A stretch of DNA of 64,000 nucleotides, from the NCBI GenBank assembly GCA_965213775.1, contig CBDCAC010000004.1:434001-498000 (forward strand), read 5' to 3'. The stretch is from Lichenicoccus sp965213775. Its GTDB lineage: Bacteria; Pseudomonadota; Alphaproteobacteria; Acetobacterales; Acetobacteraceae. A program made the translations under genes and the position numbers. Under the pieces are notes generated by a model. The model did no database searches. It had not been told where the DNA came from and was given only the letters and a program-made list of their open reading frames with translations. Positions 51,723 through 59,460 of the stretch are shown here, in pieces. Positions within the stretch are counted from its first letter, which is position 1. The number at the start of each line of letters is the position of its first letter.

Positions 51723-52548
51723 GATGCCACGACGCCGCGGCGGGCCTTCATTTGGAGGCGGATCAAGTCGATCGTCGGTTGGATCAGTTTCGTCGCGATC
51801 ATCGGCGAAGCCTCACTGGTGGTTTTTGCGGCCTACCTGGTTCACGCCAACTACCCATCCACCCGGGTTCAGAGGCTCTCCGGCGGAGGACCGTTGTTCA
51901 GCACGACGATCACCTCGGGGAGCGGCTTCTTCCTCAACCAGGCTGGACAGATCCTCACCAACCGGCATGTGGCGCGCTCGTGTCGACGTGTCTCGGTGGC
52001 CGGCGCCGGCTTTCATGGCATCCGCGGTGAACTCGTCGCCACGTCGGATGCGTTCGACCGGGACCTCGCGATCGTCCAGATCCACCGTCAGGCCGCCTGA
52101 GGTGGCACATCTGCTCGACCCGCTTCCTGCGGACGCTGACGGCCTGGACGGCGTGCCCAGTCCTTTCGTCCTGGTCGGGTTTCCAGGGGCGGATCGAGCT
52201 GCGGCGCCGATCGCGCAGGGAATGAACAGCGTGAGGCTCGTGCACGTGAGGGGCACCGCGGAGGCGGTCATCAAGGCAGACGGACCGAACGAGCGTGGGA
52301 AGAGTGGCGGTCCGCTGTTCGATGGTGACGGTGATGTCGTCGGCGTCATGTTTGCCGGCAGCTCATCCTTGAGAGACCTGGACAGCCACGCCGAGATCTC
52401 CGAGAGCGGCATGGGGATCTACGCACCCAACGTCATCGACTGGCTCAGGCAGTCCGGCGTCGCCTTCAGCGCGTCGCCGCGTTCCGCCACCGCCGGAGCT
52501 GCCGTGCTCCCGACATCTGCCGTCGTCGAGATCTTCTGCTTCCAGTGA
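51723..52548 (+). pseudogene. Trypsin-like serine protease, frameshifted
   Basis: Two frames together make one S1-type protease. The first (frame 3) runs to 52100: an N-terminal membrane anchor (IVGWISFVAIIGEASLVVFAAYLVHA), SGSGFFLNQAGQILTNRHVA with the catalytic histidine, and DAFDRDLAIVQIHRQ with the aspartate. The second (frame 1) continues from about 52095 with VAHLLDPLPADADG, FVLVGFPGAD and GPNERGKSGGPLFDGDGDVVGV with the serine. All three triad residues are present, but a single-base shift near 52090 separates the aspartate from the serine. I find no clear start codon in the first frame. Either a recent pseudogene or a sequencing error. Confidence 0.8.
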
Positions 52549-52626
52549 GATCAACCACACGCGCTTGCCCGCCGTCTCGGTCAGGCAGATCCGGCGAGGC
52601 TTAACCCCCACTGGGACGATCGGTCG

Positions 52627-52881
52627 CTAGAGCAGCGTCAGGTCCTCCGACGGGCAGGTAAAGGCGAGGATCTTGTGATGCGGACCGTCCCACACCGGGG
52701 CCTCGAACCGCATCAGCACGATGTCCGGGAACATCCTGTCCGGTCGTCCTGGCTGGACCGGCTGCGCCAGAGACCCTTCGACGAGGTTGTTCATGCGCCT
52801 GCCGATCACGCTCGCGGGTCCACCCCAGCCGTCGTTGAGCTTCACCCGTGCGCCCAGCTTGCAATCCTCGATCCTGGCCAT
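52627..52881 (-). CDS. Small hypothetical protein
   Basis: An 84-residue soluble protein I do not recognise. ARIEDCKLGARVKLNDGWGGPASVIGRRMNNLVEG, MFPDIVLMRFEAPVWDGPHHKILAFTCP and a C-terminal SEDLTLL look like a compact beta-rich domain with normal composition. AGGGGGA lies upstream of the ATG at 52881, which supports translation. It faces the broken protease gene. No function is proposed. Confidence 0.55.
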   Translation of the reverse strand: MARIEDCKLGARVKLNDGWGGPASVIGRRMNNLVEGSLAQPVQPGRPDRMFPDIVLMRFEAPVWDGPHHKILAFTCPSEDLTLL

Positions 52882-53540
52882 CTGGTTCCCCCTGAAACCG
52901 CATTCCGACCGTGTGTCCGATCTTGGAATGAACGCCCACGCGCCCAAGGCTCGCCCATCTAGATTTGGAGACTAGACGGTTCCGCGAACCGGCACACCTT
53001 GTCCGATCGGCTCCGAGCCTCCCCCATCAGGTCGATCCCCGGGGGCGCCCGAACCGCGCGAGACGGCAGCCATCTCGATGAATGCCATGATGGCATCGAG
53101 ACGTTTAAACTCGGTTAATCGCGATCGGCAGCGGCCGGCACGCCACGCCGCGCATCGATCGGATCGCGAAGCGCCAGCTTCGCTGCGGTCCAGGGACAGC
53201 GCCTTCTGCCTTCAGGTCGCCACGCAGCGATGCCAGCTCGAAGGCGAAGTCGCCGACCGGGTGAGGTCGCCGACCTGCTCGGTAACCGCCTCCAACGCCG
53301 CCAGCGCACGGAGCCCACATCTCGACCTCGAGCGAGCGGTCGGGCCTGGCCGAACCGGACGGTCTCCTGCGGCAGCCACTCCGGCATCGCGGCCGCACCG
53401 ATCGTCAGGGTGGCGGCGATGCATGGCGGCCGAGGTCCGGTCGGCCGCCGCGATGCCGCCGAAGACGTTGACCCATCACCCCCTCCAGCGCCTCGCTGCC
53501 CCCGCGGCCGAGCGCGTGGCCATCGGAGGCGGAGCGAGCG
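52882..53540. other. Region without a convincing gene, possibly decayed coding sequence
   Basis: Minus-strand fragments in different frames, such as LEAVTEQVGDLTRSATSPSSW and VGDFAFELASLRGDLKAEG at about 53160-53330, read like pieces of a coiled-coil protein broken by frame changes. None has a start, ribosome-binding site or known domain. I treat the region as probable gene remnant or intergenic. Confidence 0.3.
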
Positions 53541-54002
53541 TCATGAGCGCTTCGCGACGAAGCGCTCGAACGCCTCCAGCGATGCCGCGGAGGCATAGTG
53601 CTCCATGCCTTCCGCGTCGGCCTCGGCGACGTCCGGCGGCACCCCGACGGCCCGCAGCAGCGCCACCATGAGCCGGTGTCTCGCGCGAACCCGATGGGCG
53701 AGCGCCAGGCCGGCATCAGTCAGGAACACACCGCGATACGGCCGAGCCACCGCCAAGCCTTCGCGCTTCAGCCGACCGATGCTCTTCAACGCGGTCGGAT
53801 GGGTGACGCCGAGACGCTTGGCGATCTCGGTCGCGCGCGCCTCCCCATGCACCGCATGAAGATCCGCGATCAGCTCCACGTAATCTTCCAGCAACGCGGT
53901 CGCGCGTGCGGCCCGAGCCCTGCCGAAGCGGAGCGCCTGCATGGGCTCTTCCGGCATGTCGCCGGCGCGGGGCGGCAGCGGCGTCGCGTTGGTTCGGGTC
54001 AC
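53541..54002 (-). CDS. mntR: Manganese-responsive regulator MntR (DtxR family)
   Basis: The 153-residue protein has a winged-helix domain, DYVELIADLHAVHGEARATEIAKRLGVTHPTALKSIGRLKREGLAVARPYRGVFLTDAG. A dimerisation/metal domain follows with HRVRARHRLMVALLRAVGVPPDVAEADAEGMEHYAS, containing the E-x2-H metal residues. It would repress manganese uptake when Mn(II) is bound. It is divergent from mntH. I chose the GTG at 54002 because AGGA lies nine bases upstream and the size then matches alphaproteobacterial MntR. Confidence 0.9.
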   Translation of the reverse strand: MTRTNATPLPPRAGDMPEEPMQALRFGRARAARATALLEDYVELIADLHAVHGEARATEIAKRLGVTHPTALKSIGRLKREGLAVARPYRGVFLTDAGLALAHRVRARHRLMVALLRAVGVPPDVAEADAEGMEHYASAASLEAFERFVAKRS

Positions 54003-54189
54003 TCGATCGTTTCCTCGCGAACTCGGGCCCTGCAAAATGGGACCGCCGCCAGACCGCAGGCGCATATCCCGCTCGGGCCCGGGGGAGACCCACTCCGCCG
54101 GCTCTGGCTGCAGCGGTCCGGCACGGCATGATCCCATCCTCGTGACCGTCCGGGTAGCGCATCAGGCCGCGGCGCGATAGTTTAGACCA

Positions 54190-54217
54190 TTGACGGGAGT
54201 ATAGCCCAGGCTACATC
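54190..54217 (+). promoter_or_regulatory. mntH promoter with probable MntR operator
   Basis: TTGACG (54190-54195) and TACATC (54212-54217) form a promoter with a 16-base spacer. Inside it, ATAGCCCAGGCTAC at 54201-54214 contains the perfect palindrome TAGCC-CA-GGCTA. It resembles the ATAGC-N4-GCTAT half-site arrangement of known MntR boxes. Binding would block RNA polymerase, so manganese-dependent repression of mntH is expected. Confidence 0.6.
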
Positions 54218-54245
54218 AAGCTGCGTGATCTGGTAGGAGCGCGTG

Positions 54246-55556
54246 ATGAGGGGCGTCATGGCGAGACAGTCCCTGAGCGCGCGGACCGACGCGGCGATAC
54301 GCGAGGTCCTCGCCGGCAAGCGGCATGGCGGGCGCTCCGCCCTTCTCTTCGCGGGACCTGCGGTCATCGCCTCGATCGCCTACATGGATCCCGGCAACTT
54401 CGCGACCAACATCCAGGCAGGCTCCGCCTACGGCTATACCCTGCTCTGGGTCGTGCTGATGGCGAACCTGATCGCCATGCTGTTCCAGGCGCTGTCGGCC
54501 AAGCTCGGTATCGTCACCGGCCGCAACCTTGCCGAGATCTGCCGCGACCAGTTCGCGCCGCCGGTCGTCTACGCCATGTGGGGGGCGAGCGAGGTGGCGG
54601 CGATGGCGACCGACCTCGCCGAGTTCCTCGGCGGCGCGATCGGCCTCTCGCTGCTGTTCCACATGCCGCTGCTCGCCGGCATGGCCGTGACCGCAGCGGT
54701 TACCTACGCCATCCTGATGTTCGACGGGCGCGGCTTCCGGCCGATGGAGCTGATCATCGGCGGCTTGGTGGCGGTGATCGGGCTCTGCTACCTGATCGAG
54801 ATGTTCATCGCTCCGATCGCGTGGGGCCAGGCGGGGCTGCATTGCGTACTGCCGATCATGCCCGACGCGGCGGCGCTGACGATCTCGGTCGGCATCATCG
54901 GCGCCACGGTCATGCCGCACGCGCTCTACCTCCATTCCGGGTTGACGCAGAACCGGGCGCCGGGTGCCGATGCGCGCGAGCGGCGCATGCTGCTGCGGTT
55001 CTCGAACCGGGAGTGCATCGTCGCGCTTATGATCGCCGGCGCCGTCAACATGGCGATGGTGATGATGGCCTCCGCCGCCTTCCACGCCGGGCACCGCGAC
55101 GTGTCCGAGATCCAGACCGCCTACCACACCCTGACGCCGCTGCTCGGCATCGGCGCTGGCAGCGTGTTCCTGATCTCTCTGATGGCGTCAGGCATCTCGT
55201 CATCGGCCGTCGGCACCATGGCCGGACAGATGATCATGCAGGGCTTCGTCGGCTTCCGGATCCCGATCTGGCTGCGACGCGCGGTGACAATGGTGCCGGC
55301 CTTCGTCGTGGTGGCGCTCGGCGTGAATGCGACCACCGCACTCGTCATCAGCCAGGTGGTGCTGTCCTTCGCGCTGCCGATCCCGATGATCGCCCTGGTC
55401 CTGTTCACCCGCAAGCGCGCCATCATGGGCTCGTTCGCCAATTCGCGACTGACCGACCTCGCGGCGATCGTAGGGACGGTGATCATCCTGCTGCTGAACG
55501 CCGTCCTGCTGCTGCAGACGTTGGGCGTGCCGATCCCCCGACTGCCGTCGAGCTGA
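54246..55556 (+). CDS. mntH: Nramp-type divalent metal (Mn2+/Fe2+) transporter MntH
   Basis: A 436-residue Nramp transporter with about eleven membrane segments. The metal-binding DPGNFATNIQAGSAYGY lies near residue 43 in transmembrane segment 1, and the MPHALYLHS motif in segment 6. The conserved SGISSSAVGTMAGQMIMQGF appears later. It imports Mn(II) driven by protons. AGGAG precedes the ATG at 54246 by 6 bases. The divergent mntR and the palindrome in its promoter identify it as the manganese-regulated importer. Confidence 0.93.
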   Translation: MRGVMARQSLSARTDAAIREVLAGKRHGGRSALLFAGPAVIASIAYMDPGNFATNIQAGSAYGYTLLWVVLMANLIAMLFQALSAKLGIVTGRNLAEICRDQFAPPVVYAMWGASEVAAMATDLAEFLGGAIGLSLLFHMPLLAGMAVTAAVTYAILMFDGRGFRPMELIIGGLVAVIGLCYLIEMFIAPIAWGQAGLHCVLPIMPDAAALTISVGIIGATVMPHALYLHSGLTQNRAPGADARERRMLLRFSNRECIVALMIAGAVNMAMVMMASAAFHAGHRDVSEIQTAYHTLTPLLGIGAGSVFLISLMASGISSSAVGTMAGQMIMQGFVGFRIPIWLRRAVTMVPAFVVVALGVNATTALVISQVVLSFALPIPMIALVLFTRKRAIMGSFANSRLTDLAAIVGTVIILLLNAVLLLQTLGVPIPRLPSS

Positions 55557-55673
55557 GGCTTCCTCGCCAACCGGGTCGGGGGCCAGCGGGTCGAGGGCGA
55601 AGACGATGCCGCTCGAGCTTGACGCCGAGCGCGTTCCGATCCGCTGTGATCCTCGATGACCGAAGGACACCGG

Positions 55674-56111
55674 ATGGCCGCCTTCTACGTAATGCTCGCC
55701 GTACTGGCGGGCACGATGCTGCCGTTGCAGGCGGCGATCAACGCGAGGCTCGCCCGCGTGGTCGGCTCGCCGGTCTGGGCGGCGGCGATCTCGGGGCTGG
55801 TGCTGACCGCTATACTGGCCCTCGCCGGGTCAGCCATGACGCGCGCGCTGCCGCGCATGACCGGCATCGGCGGCCTGCCATGGTGGGCGTGGACGGGGGG
55901 ATTATGCGGCGCCGTGGTGCTGTCGGCGACCACGACCATCGCGCCGCGACTCGGCACGGCGGGCATGATCGCCCTGGTCATGTTCGGCCAGGTTGTCTGT
56001 TCGCTCGCCCTGGACCATTTCGGGCTGTTCGGGCTGACGACGCAGCCGATCACCGCCAAGCGCTTTGCCGCCGCGGCCCTGCTGCTCATCGGCGCGGTCC
56101 TGATGCGCTAG
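55674..56111 (+). CDS. DMT-superfamily YdcZ-type small membrane protein
   Basis: A 145-residue protein with five hydrophobic segments, AGTMLPLQAAINARLARVVGSPVWAA being the YdcZ/DUF606 signature. LGTAGMIALVMFGQVVCSLALDHFGLFG and the closing RFAAAALLLIGAVLMR match the family to its end. Members are putative half-transporters of unknown substrate. AAGGA lies 6 bases before the ATG at 55674. Its stop codon TAG consists of the TA target duplication plus the first base of the IS630 element, so the reading frame survived the insertion. Confidence 0.85.
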   Translation: MAAFYVMLAVLAGTMLPLQAAINARLARVVGSPVWAAAISGLVLTAILALAGSAMTRALPRMTGIGGLPWWAWTGGLCGAVVLSATTTIAPRLGTAGMIALVMFGQVVCSLALDHFGLFGLTTQPITAKRFAAAALLLIGAVLMR

Positions 56112-57161
56112 AGCGGAAACCGTTCGATCTGGATCGTTGGGATTCCCCGACGCGGGTGAGATGTGATTCACCATGCAGGCCGGGCAGGAGGCCAGCATGC
56201 ATGGGAAAGCCACTGTCCACCGACCTTCGTTCTCGGCTGGTTGCCGCGGTATCGGCAGGCCTCTCCCGGCGTCGGGCGGCAGAGCGCGTCGGTGTATCTG
56301 CCGCGAGTGCCGTGCGCTGGGTGGCAGCCGTCAACACGACCGGCACCGTCGCGGCCAAGCCGCAGGGCGGTGACACACGCTCACGTCGCATTGAGGCGTT
56401 CAGCGGCGTGATCCTGGCGGCTGTTGCGGCGCAGAAGGACATCAGCCTGTTCGAGCTGGCCGAGTTGCTGCGAAGCGAGCATGAAGCCTCGTTTGGGGCC
56501 AGCACCGTGTGGCGCTGCCTTGATCGTCACGGCATGACCTTCAAAAAAACAGCGCACGCAGCCGAGCAGGATCGGCCCGACATCGCAGCCCGGCGCCGGG
56601 CCTGGTTCGCAGACCAGCCTGACCTCGACCCACGGCGCCTGGTCTTCATCGACGAGACCGGTGCCTCGACCAAGATGGCCAGGCTGCGAGGACGTGCCCT
56701 CCGGGGAGAGCGTTGCCGTGCCGCGGTGCCACACGGGCACTGGAAGACGACAACCTTCACCGGGGCGCTCCGGATGGATGGCATGACCGCACCCATGGTC
56801 CTCGACGGGCCGATGAACCGCCTTGCCTTCCAGGCCTACATCGAACAGGTGCTCGTCCCCACGCTGGCCCGCGGCGACACGGTCATCATGGACAATCTGC
56901 CCGCGCATCAAGGCCAGCAGGTGCGGCGCGCGATCGAAGCCGCAGGCGCGTCCCTGCGCTACCTGCCCCCCTACTCGCCCGACTTCAACCCGATCGAGAA
57001 CGCCTTCTCGAAGCTCAAGGCATTCTTGCGAAAAGCCGCCGCTCGAACCATCGACGACCTGCGGGATGTCATCCGCGACGCCCTGCTGACCTTCACGCCG
57101 CAAGACTGCGCCAACTACTTCACCGCCGCCGGGTATGAACCAGACCGATCGGATTCCGCTC
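56111..57161 (+). mobile_element. IS630-family insertion sequence
   Basis: A 1051-bp element bounded by TA duplications (56109-56110 and 57162-57163). The left end reads GAGCGGAAACCGTTCG and the right end, in reverse complement, GAGCGGAATCCGATCG. Counted over the outer 25 bases the two ends agree at about 21. The pre-insertion target was CTAG, in which the stop codons of the YdcZ-type gene and of an IS481 transposase remnant overlapped on opposite strands. One transposase gene is present and looks intact. Confidence 0.88.
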
Positions 57162-57172
57162 TAGGTGTTTAG
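56201..57172 (+). CDS. IS630-family transposase
   Basis: The 323-residue protein has an N-terminal helix-turn-helix (STDLRSRLVAAVSAGLSRRRAAERVGVS) and a DDE catalytic domain with D151 in FIDETGAS, D231 in IIMDNLPAHQG and E266 in FNPIENAFSKLK. It cuts and joins the element at TA dinucleotides. The frame runs out of the element's right end and stops at a TAG about ten bases into flanking DNA, so the last residues depend on the insertion site. All catalytic residues are present and it is probably active. Confidence 0.92.
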   Translation: MGKPLSTDLRSRLVAAVSAGLSRRRAAERVGVSAASAVRWVAAVNTTGTVAAKPQGGDTRSRRIEAFSGVILAAVAAQKDISLFELAELLRSEHEASFGASTVWRCLDRHGMTFKKTAHAAEQDRPDIAARRRAWFADQPDLDPRRLVFIDETGASTKMARLRGRALRGERCRAAVPHGHWKTTTFTGALRMDGMTAPMVLDGPMNRLAFQAYIEQVLVPTLARGDTVIMDNLPAHQGQQVRRAIEAAGASLRYLPPYSPDFNPIENAFSKLKAFLRKAAARTIDDLRDVIRDALLTFTPQDCANYFTAAGYEPDRSDSALGV

Positions 57173-57734
57173 CCCCGCTACGTGGTGAAACGGGTTGAGC
57201 CTGAGGCCGTTTGGCTGTTCTGACCAGATGCTACGGACGTCTTCGTTGGGTGTGGGACGCTCCAGGGTCTTGAGCCTGCGGGCGCGATCCTATGTGTTCA
57301 GGAACCGCTCCAGGTGCGCCACGCGTTGCTGGTGATCGGCGCAATGCTATCGCTTGACGGTGGCGTCCTTGAGGTCCTGTCGATGGCCAAGAACTGGTAG
57401 AACTTGCCCTCACCCGCTCGGATCTCGGCGGTGTCGAGGTGAAAAGCCGATCGGATAGGTCTTGAAGTGGCGCTCGCCGGGTTCGTCTCCCTCGACCTCA
57501 GGGAGCCGTGGGATGCCATGACGCTGGAGACAACGGTGCAGGCTGGACCGCGTCAGGTGAGGCAAGGATGGCTGCAGGGCGTAGAGGCAGTCGTCGGCGG
57601 CAGCAGCGTATGGCGACGGAACGCCACCATGGCGGCCGCCTCCTCCAGTGTCAGAACCGAGCAATGGATCTCCTTCGGCCCTATGACCACATCATCCACA
57701 TGGCTCCGCTTGCGCCTCTGAACCGTCGTCGGAC
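57161..57734 (-). pseudogene. IS481-family transposase remnant
   Basis: Minus-strand fragments in several frames line up with an IS481 transposase. From the 5' side they are GPKEIHCSVLTLEEAAAMVAF near 57650, DDCLYALQPSLPHLTRSSLH and RCLQRHGIPRLPEVEGD near 57500-57590, FHLDTAEIRAGEGKFYQFL near 57380-57450, and a C-terminus RRLKTLERPTPNED followed by NPFHHVAGLNT ending in TAG at 57161. Most of the catalytic region is missing, so internal deletion as well as frame changes has occurred. The N-terminus is lost where the IS427-group element begins at 57737. Confidence 0.75.
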
Positions 57735-57746
57735 TAAGAGCGCTTG

Positions 57747-58549
57747 TCAAAACCTACCCTGAAGGTTGTTGAAGCAGATGAGCGAGCAGGCGAGCGCTTT
57801 GAAGGCGTAGTGGATGTCGCTTCTGCGCTCGTAGCGGGTGACGAGCCGGCGGAAGCGGTTGATCCACGCGAAGGTGCGCTCGATGACCCACCTGTGTTGG
57901 CCCAGCTTCTGGCTGGTCTCGACGCCGCGCCGGGCGATGCGCGGAGCGATACCGCGGCGGCGACAGGCCTGACGGCAACGTCGGTGGTCATAAGCCTTAT
58001 CAGCGTGGAGCTTGTCTGGCCGGTGTCGTGCCCGGCCCGGCTTGCCGCCGATCGGTGGGATGCCGTCGAGCAGCTCCTCGAACGGCATGCTGTCGTTGGT
58101 GTTGGCGCCTGTCAGGACGAAAGCAAGCGGGATGCCGTTCCGATCGGTGATCAGATGGCGTTTCGTGCCGAGCCTGCCACGGTCGGTCGGGTTCGGCCCT
58201 GTCTTGTCGCCCCCCTTTTGGCCGCCAGGGACACGCTGTCCATGCACGCCCGGCTCCAGTCGATCCGCTCCGCGGCTCGCAGCCGACGCAGCAGTTCGCG
58301 GTGCAGCGCGTCCCACACGCCCACTTCCTGCCAATCCCGCAGTCGGCGCCAACTGGTGATGCCGGACCCGCACCCCATCTCGGGGGACAGCATCTCCCAC
58401 TGGATGCCGGTCCGCAGCACGAACAGGATCCCGGTCAGCGCCGCCCGATCCGGGACGCGGGGCCTGCCACCGCGTGGTCGCGGCACGGAAGCAGGAAGCA
58501 ACGGCTCGATGATCGACCAGAGGGCGTCGGAGACGAGAGGAGAAGCCAT
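57747..58549 (-). CDS. IS427-group transposase OrfAB (predicted -1 frameshift product)
   Basis: At 58219-58210 the minus strand reads AAAAGGGGGG. A -1 shift here joins OrfA to the frame that continues with GGDKTGPNPTDRGRLGTKRHL, LVTGANTND-like LTGANTNDSMPF, LHADKAYDHRRCRQAC with the second aspartate, and VIERTFAWINRFRRLVTRYER with the catalytic glutamate, ending at 57747. The fused protein of about 270 residues has the complete DDE set and is the likely active transposase. The frame change is programmed in this group, not a sign of decay. Confidence 0.8.
58151..58549 (-). CDS. IS427-group transposase OrfA
   Basis: The 132-residue product covers the N-terminal part of an IS5-type transposase. 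It has SDALWSIIEPLLPASVPRPRGGRPRVPDRAAL and ILFVLRTGIQWEMLSPEMGCGSGITSWRRLRDW, and ends soon after ACMDSVSLAAKRG, which contains the first catalytic aspartate. It is read without frameshifting; OrfB is joined to it by slippage at the A4G6 run. Confidence 0.85.
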   Translation of the reverse strand: MASPLVSDALWSIIEPLLPASVPRPRGGRPRVPDRAALTGILFVLRTGIQWEMLSPEMGCGSGITSWRRLRDWQEVGVWDALHRELLRRLRAAERIDWSRACMDSVSLAAKRGATRQGRTRPTVAGSARNAI

Positions 58550-58600
58550 GCCTCCTCATGACTCAGGTCGCCGGGCAGTACAAGGTTCTGAAAGGCGCTC

Positions 58601-59242
58601 TTAGCCCGCTCCTGATGTTCCGGTCTTTGTACCGATCATGATCTGGAGCAACCGGCTGTCGAGGACGTCGGCATATTTTTGCTCCATGTCGAACAGGTTG
58701 GCTCGATGCGGTTCGATGGCCCGGTCGCCGACGCAGTCGGATGGTATGATCACGCGCAGGTTGTGACTGACCGCATCGACGACCGTTGCTCGTATGCAGC
58801 CTGAGGTGGTGCAGCCGGTGACAACCAGCGTATCGATCTGGCGCCACGTAAGCCAGGTGGCGAAGCCGGTACCGAAGAACGCCGAGGGCTGGGTCTTGCG
58901 AATCACCAACTCGCCAGGCCGCGGCGCCAAGGGCTTCACGATCCTACTCAACGGGCTCTGCTCGGTGAGCGCCAGCAGGCCGGGCACCTTACGGGAGAAT
59001 GCTCCGGCATCTACCCCATCCTCGGAGTAGACAATCCTCGTGTGAGCGATAGGCCACTGCAGGTCGCGGGCCAGATCCAGTAGGCCGTGCGCGTGCTCGA
59101 CCGCCTCGACGATATTACCTCCTCCGAAATACTCCGGATCAACAAATGCCTCGATGAAGTCGACAAGGACCAGGGCGATCCGGTTGCCGATCCCGGCTTC
59201 CTGACCGAATTCTTGCCGCTGGTAGATGCCCTGGTCGCCCAT
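58601..59242 (-). CDS. Isochorismatase-fold amidohydrolase (carbamoylsarcosine amidase-like)
   Basis: The 213-residue cysteine hydrolase has the triad D28 in LVLVDFIEAF, K116 in VIRKTQPSAFFG and C149 in VTGCTTSGCIRATVVDA. These blocks, and EPHRANLFDMEQKYADV near the end, are closest to N-carbamoylsarcosine or maleamate amidohydrolases rather than RutB. It probably hydrolyses a carbamoyl or amide group. The stop codon TAA is made from the IS427 element's terminal base and the TA duplication, and the last residues may have been affected. It lies on the same strand as, and about 220 bp downstream of, the RutA-like gene. Confidence 0.85.
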   Translation of the reverse strand: MGDQGIYQRQEFGQEAGIGNRIALVLVDFIEAFVDPEYFGGGNIVEAVEHAHGLLDLARDLQWPIAHTRIVYSEDGVDAGAFSRKVPGLLALTEQSPLSRIVKPLAPRPGELVIRKTQPSAFFGTGFATWLTWRQIDTLVVTGCTTSGCIRATVVDAVSHNLRVIIPSDCVGDRAIEPHRANLFDMEQKYADVLDSRLLQIMIGTKTGTSGAG

Positions 59243-59460
59243 GATCGTGGAAGTCCTCTCAAGCGTCTGGAAGCAGCCTCAGTAGCACGGAGAGGGGCTT
59301 GCGGCCGGACTTTGAGGTCGCTGTTGCGCCATGGGGCGAGCGAACAACGCGCTGCTGGTATTGGCAGTCGGCAGCATCTCGATGCCGATCGCCGGCAGCA
59401 CGCGCCAGTCAGTTCGCCCATCGAACTCGGCTGCAGCACTTCCTGCCGCCGTTCTCGCGG

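Larger units (their letters stand above)
57737..58601 (-). mobile_element. IS5-family element, IS427 group
   Basis: An 865-bp element with imperfect terminal repeats. The plus-strand left end is AGAGCGCTTGTCAAAACC and the right end in reverse complement AGAGCGCCTTTCAGAACC, flanked by TA duplications at 57735-57736 and 58602-58603. Restoring the target gives CTAG. The two overlapping reading frames and the slippery A4G6 run are typical of the IS427 group. It separates the IS481 remnant from an isochorismatase-fold gene and supplies the last base of that gene's stop codon. Confidence 0.85.

Noticed and set aside
57747..58549. Calling the IS427-group transposase a pseudogene because of its frame change
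   Set aside because: The A4G6 run at the junction and the overlap of the two frames are standard for this group, so the shift is probably programmed.
58601..59242. RutB assignment for the amidohydrolase next to RutA
   Set aside because: The blocks around the catalytic lysine and cysteine match carbamoylsarcosine amidase-type proteins, not the RutB pattern.
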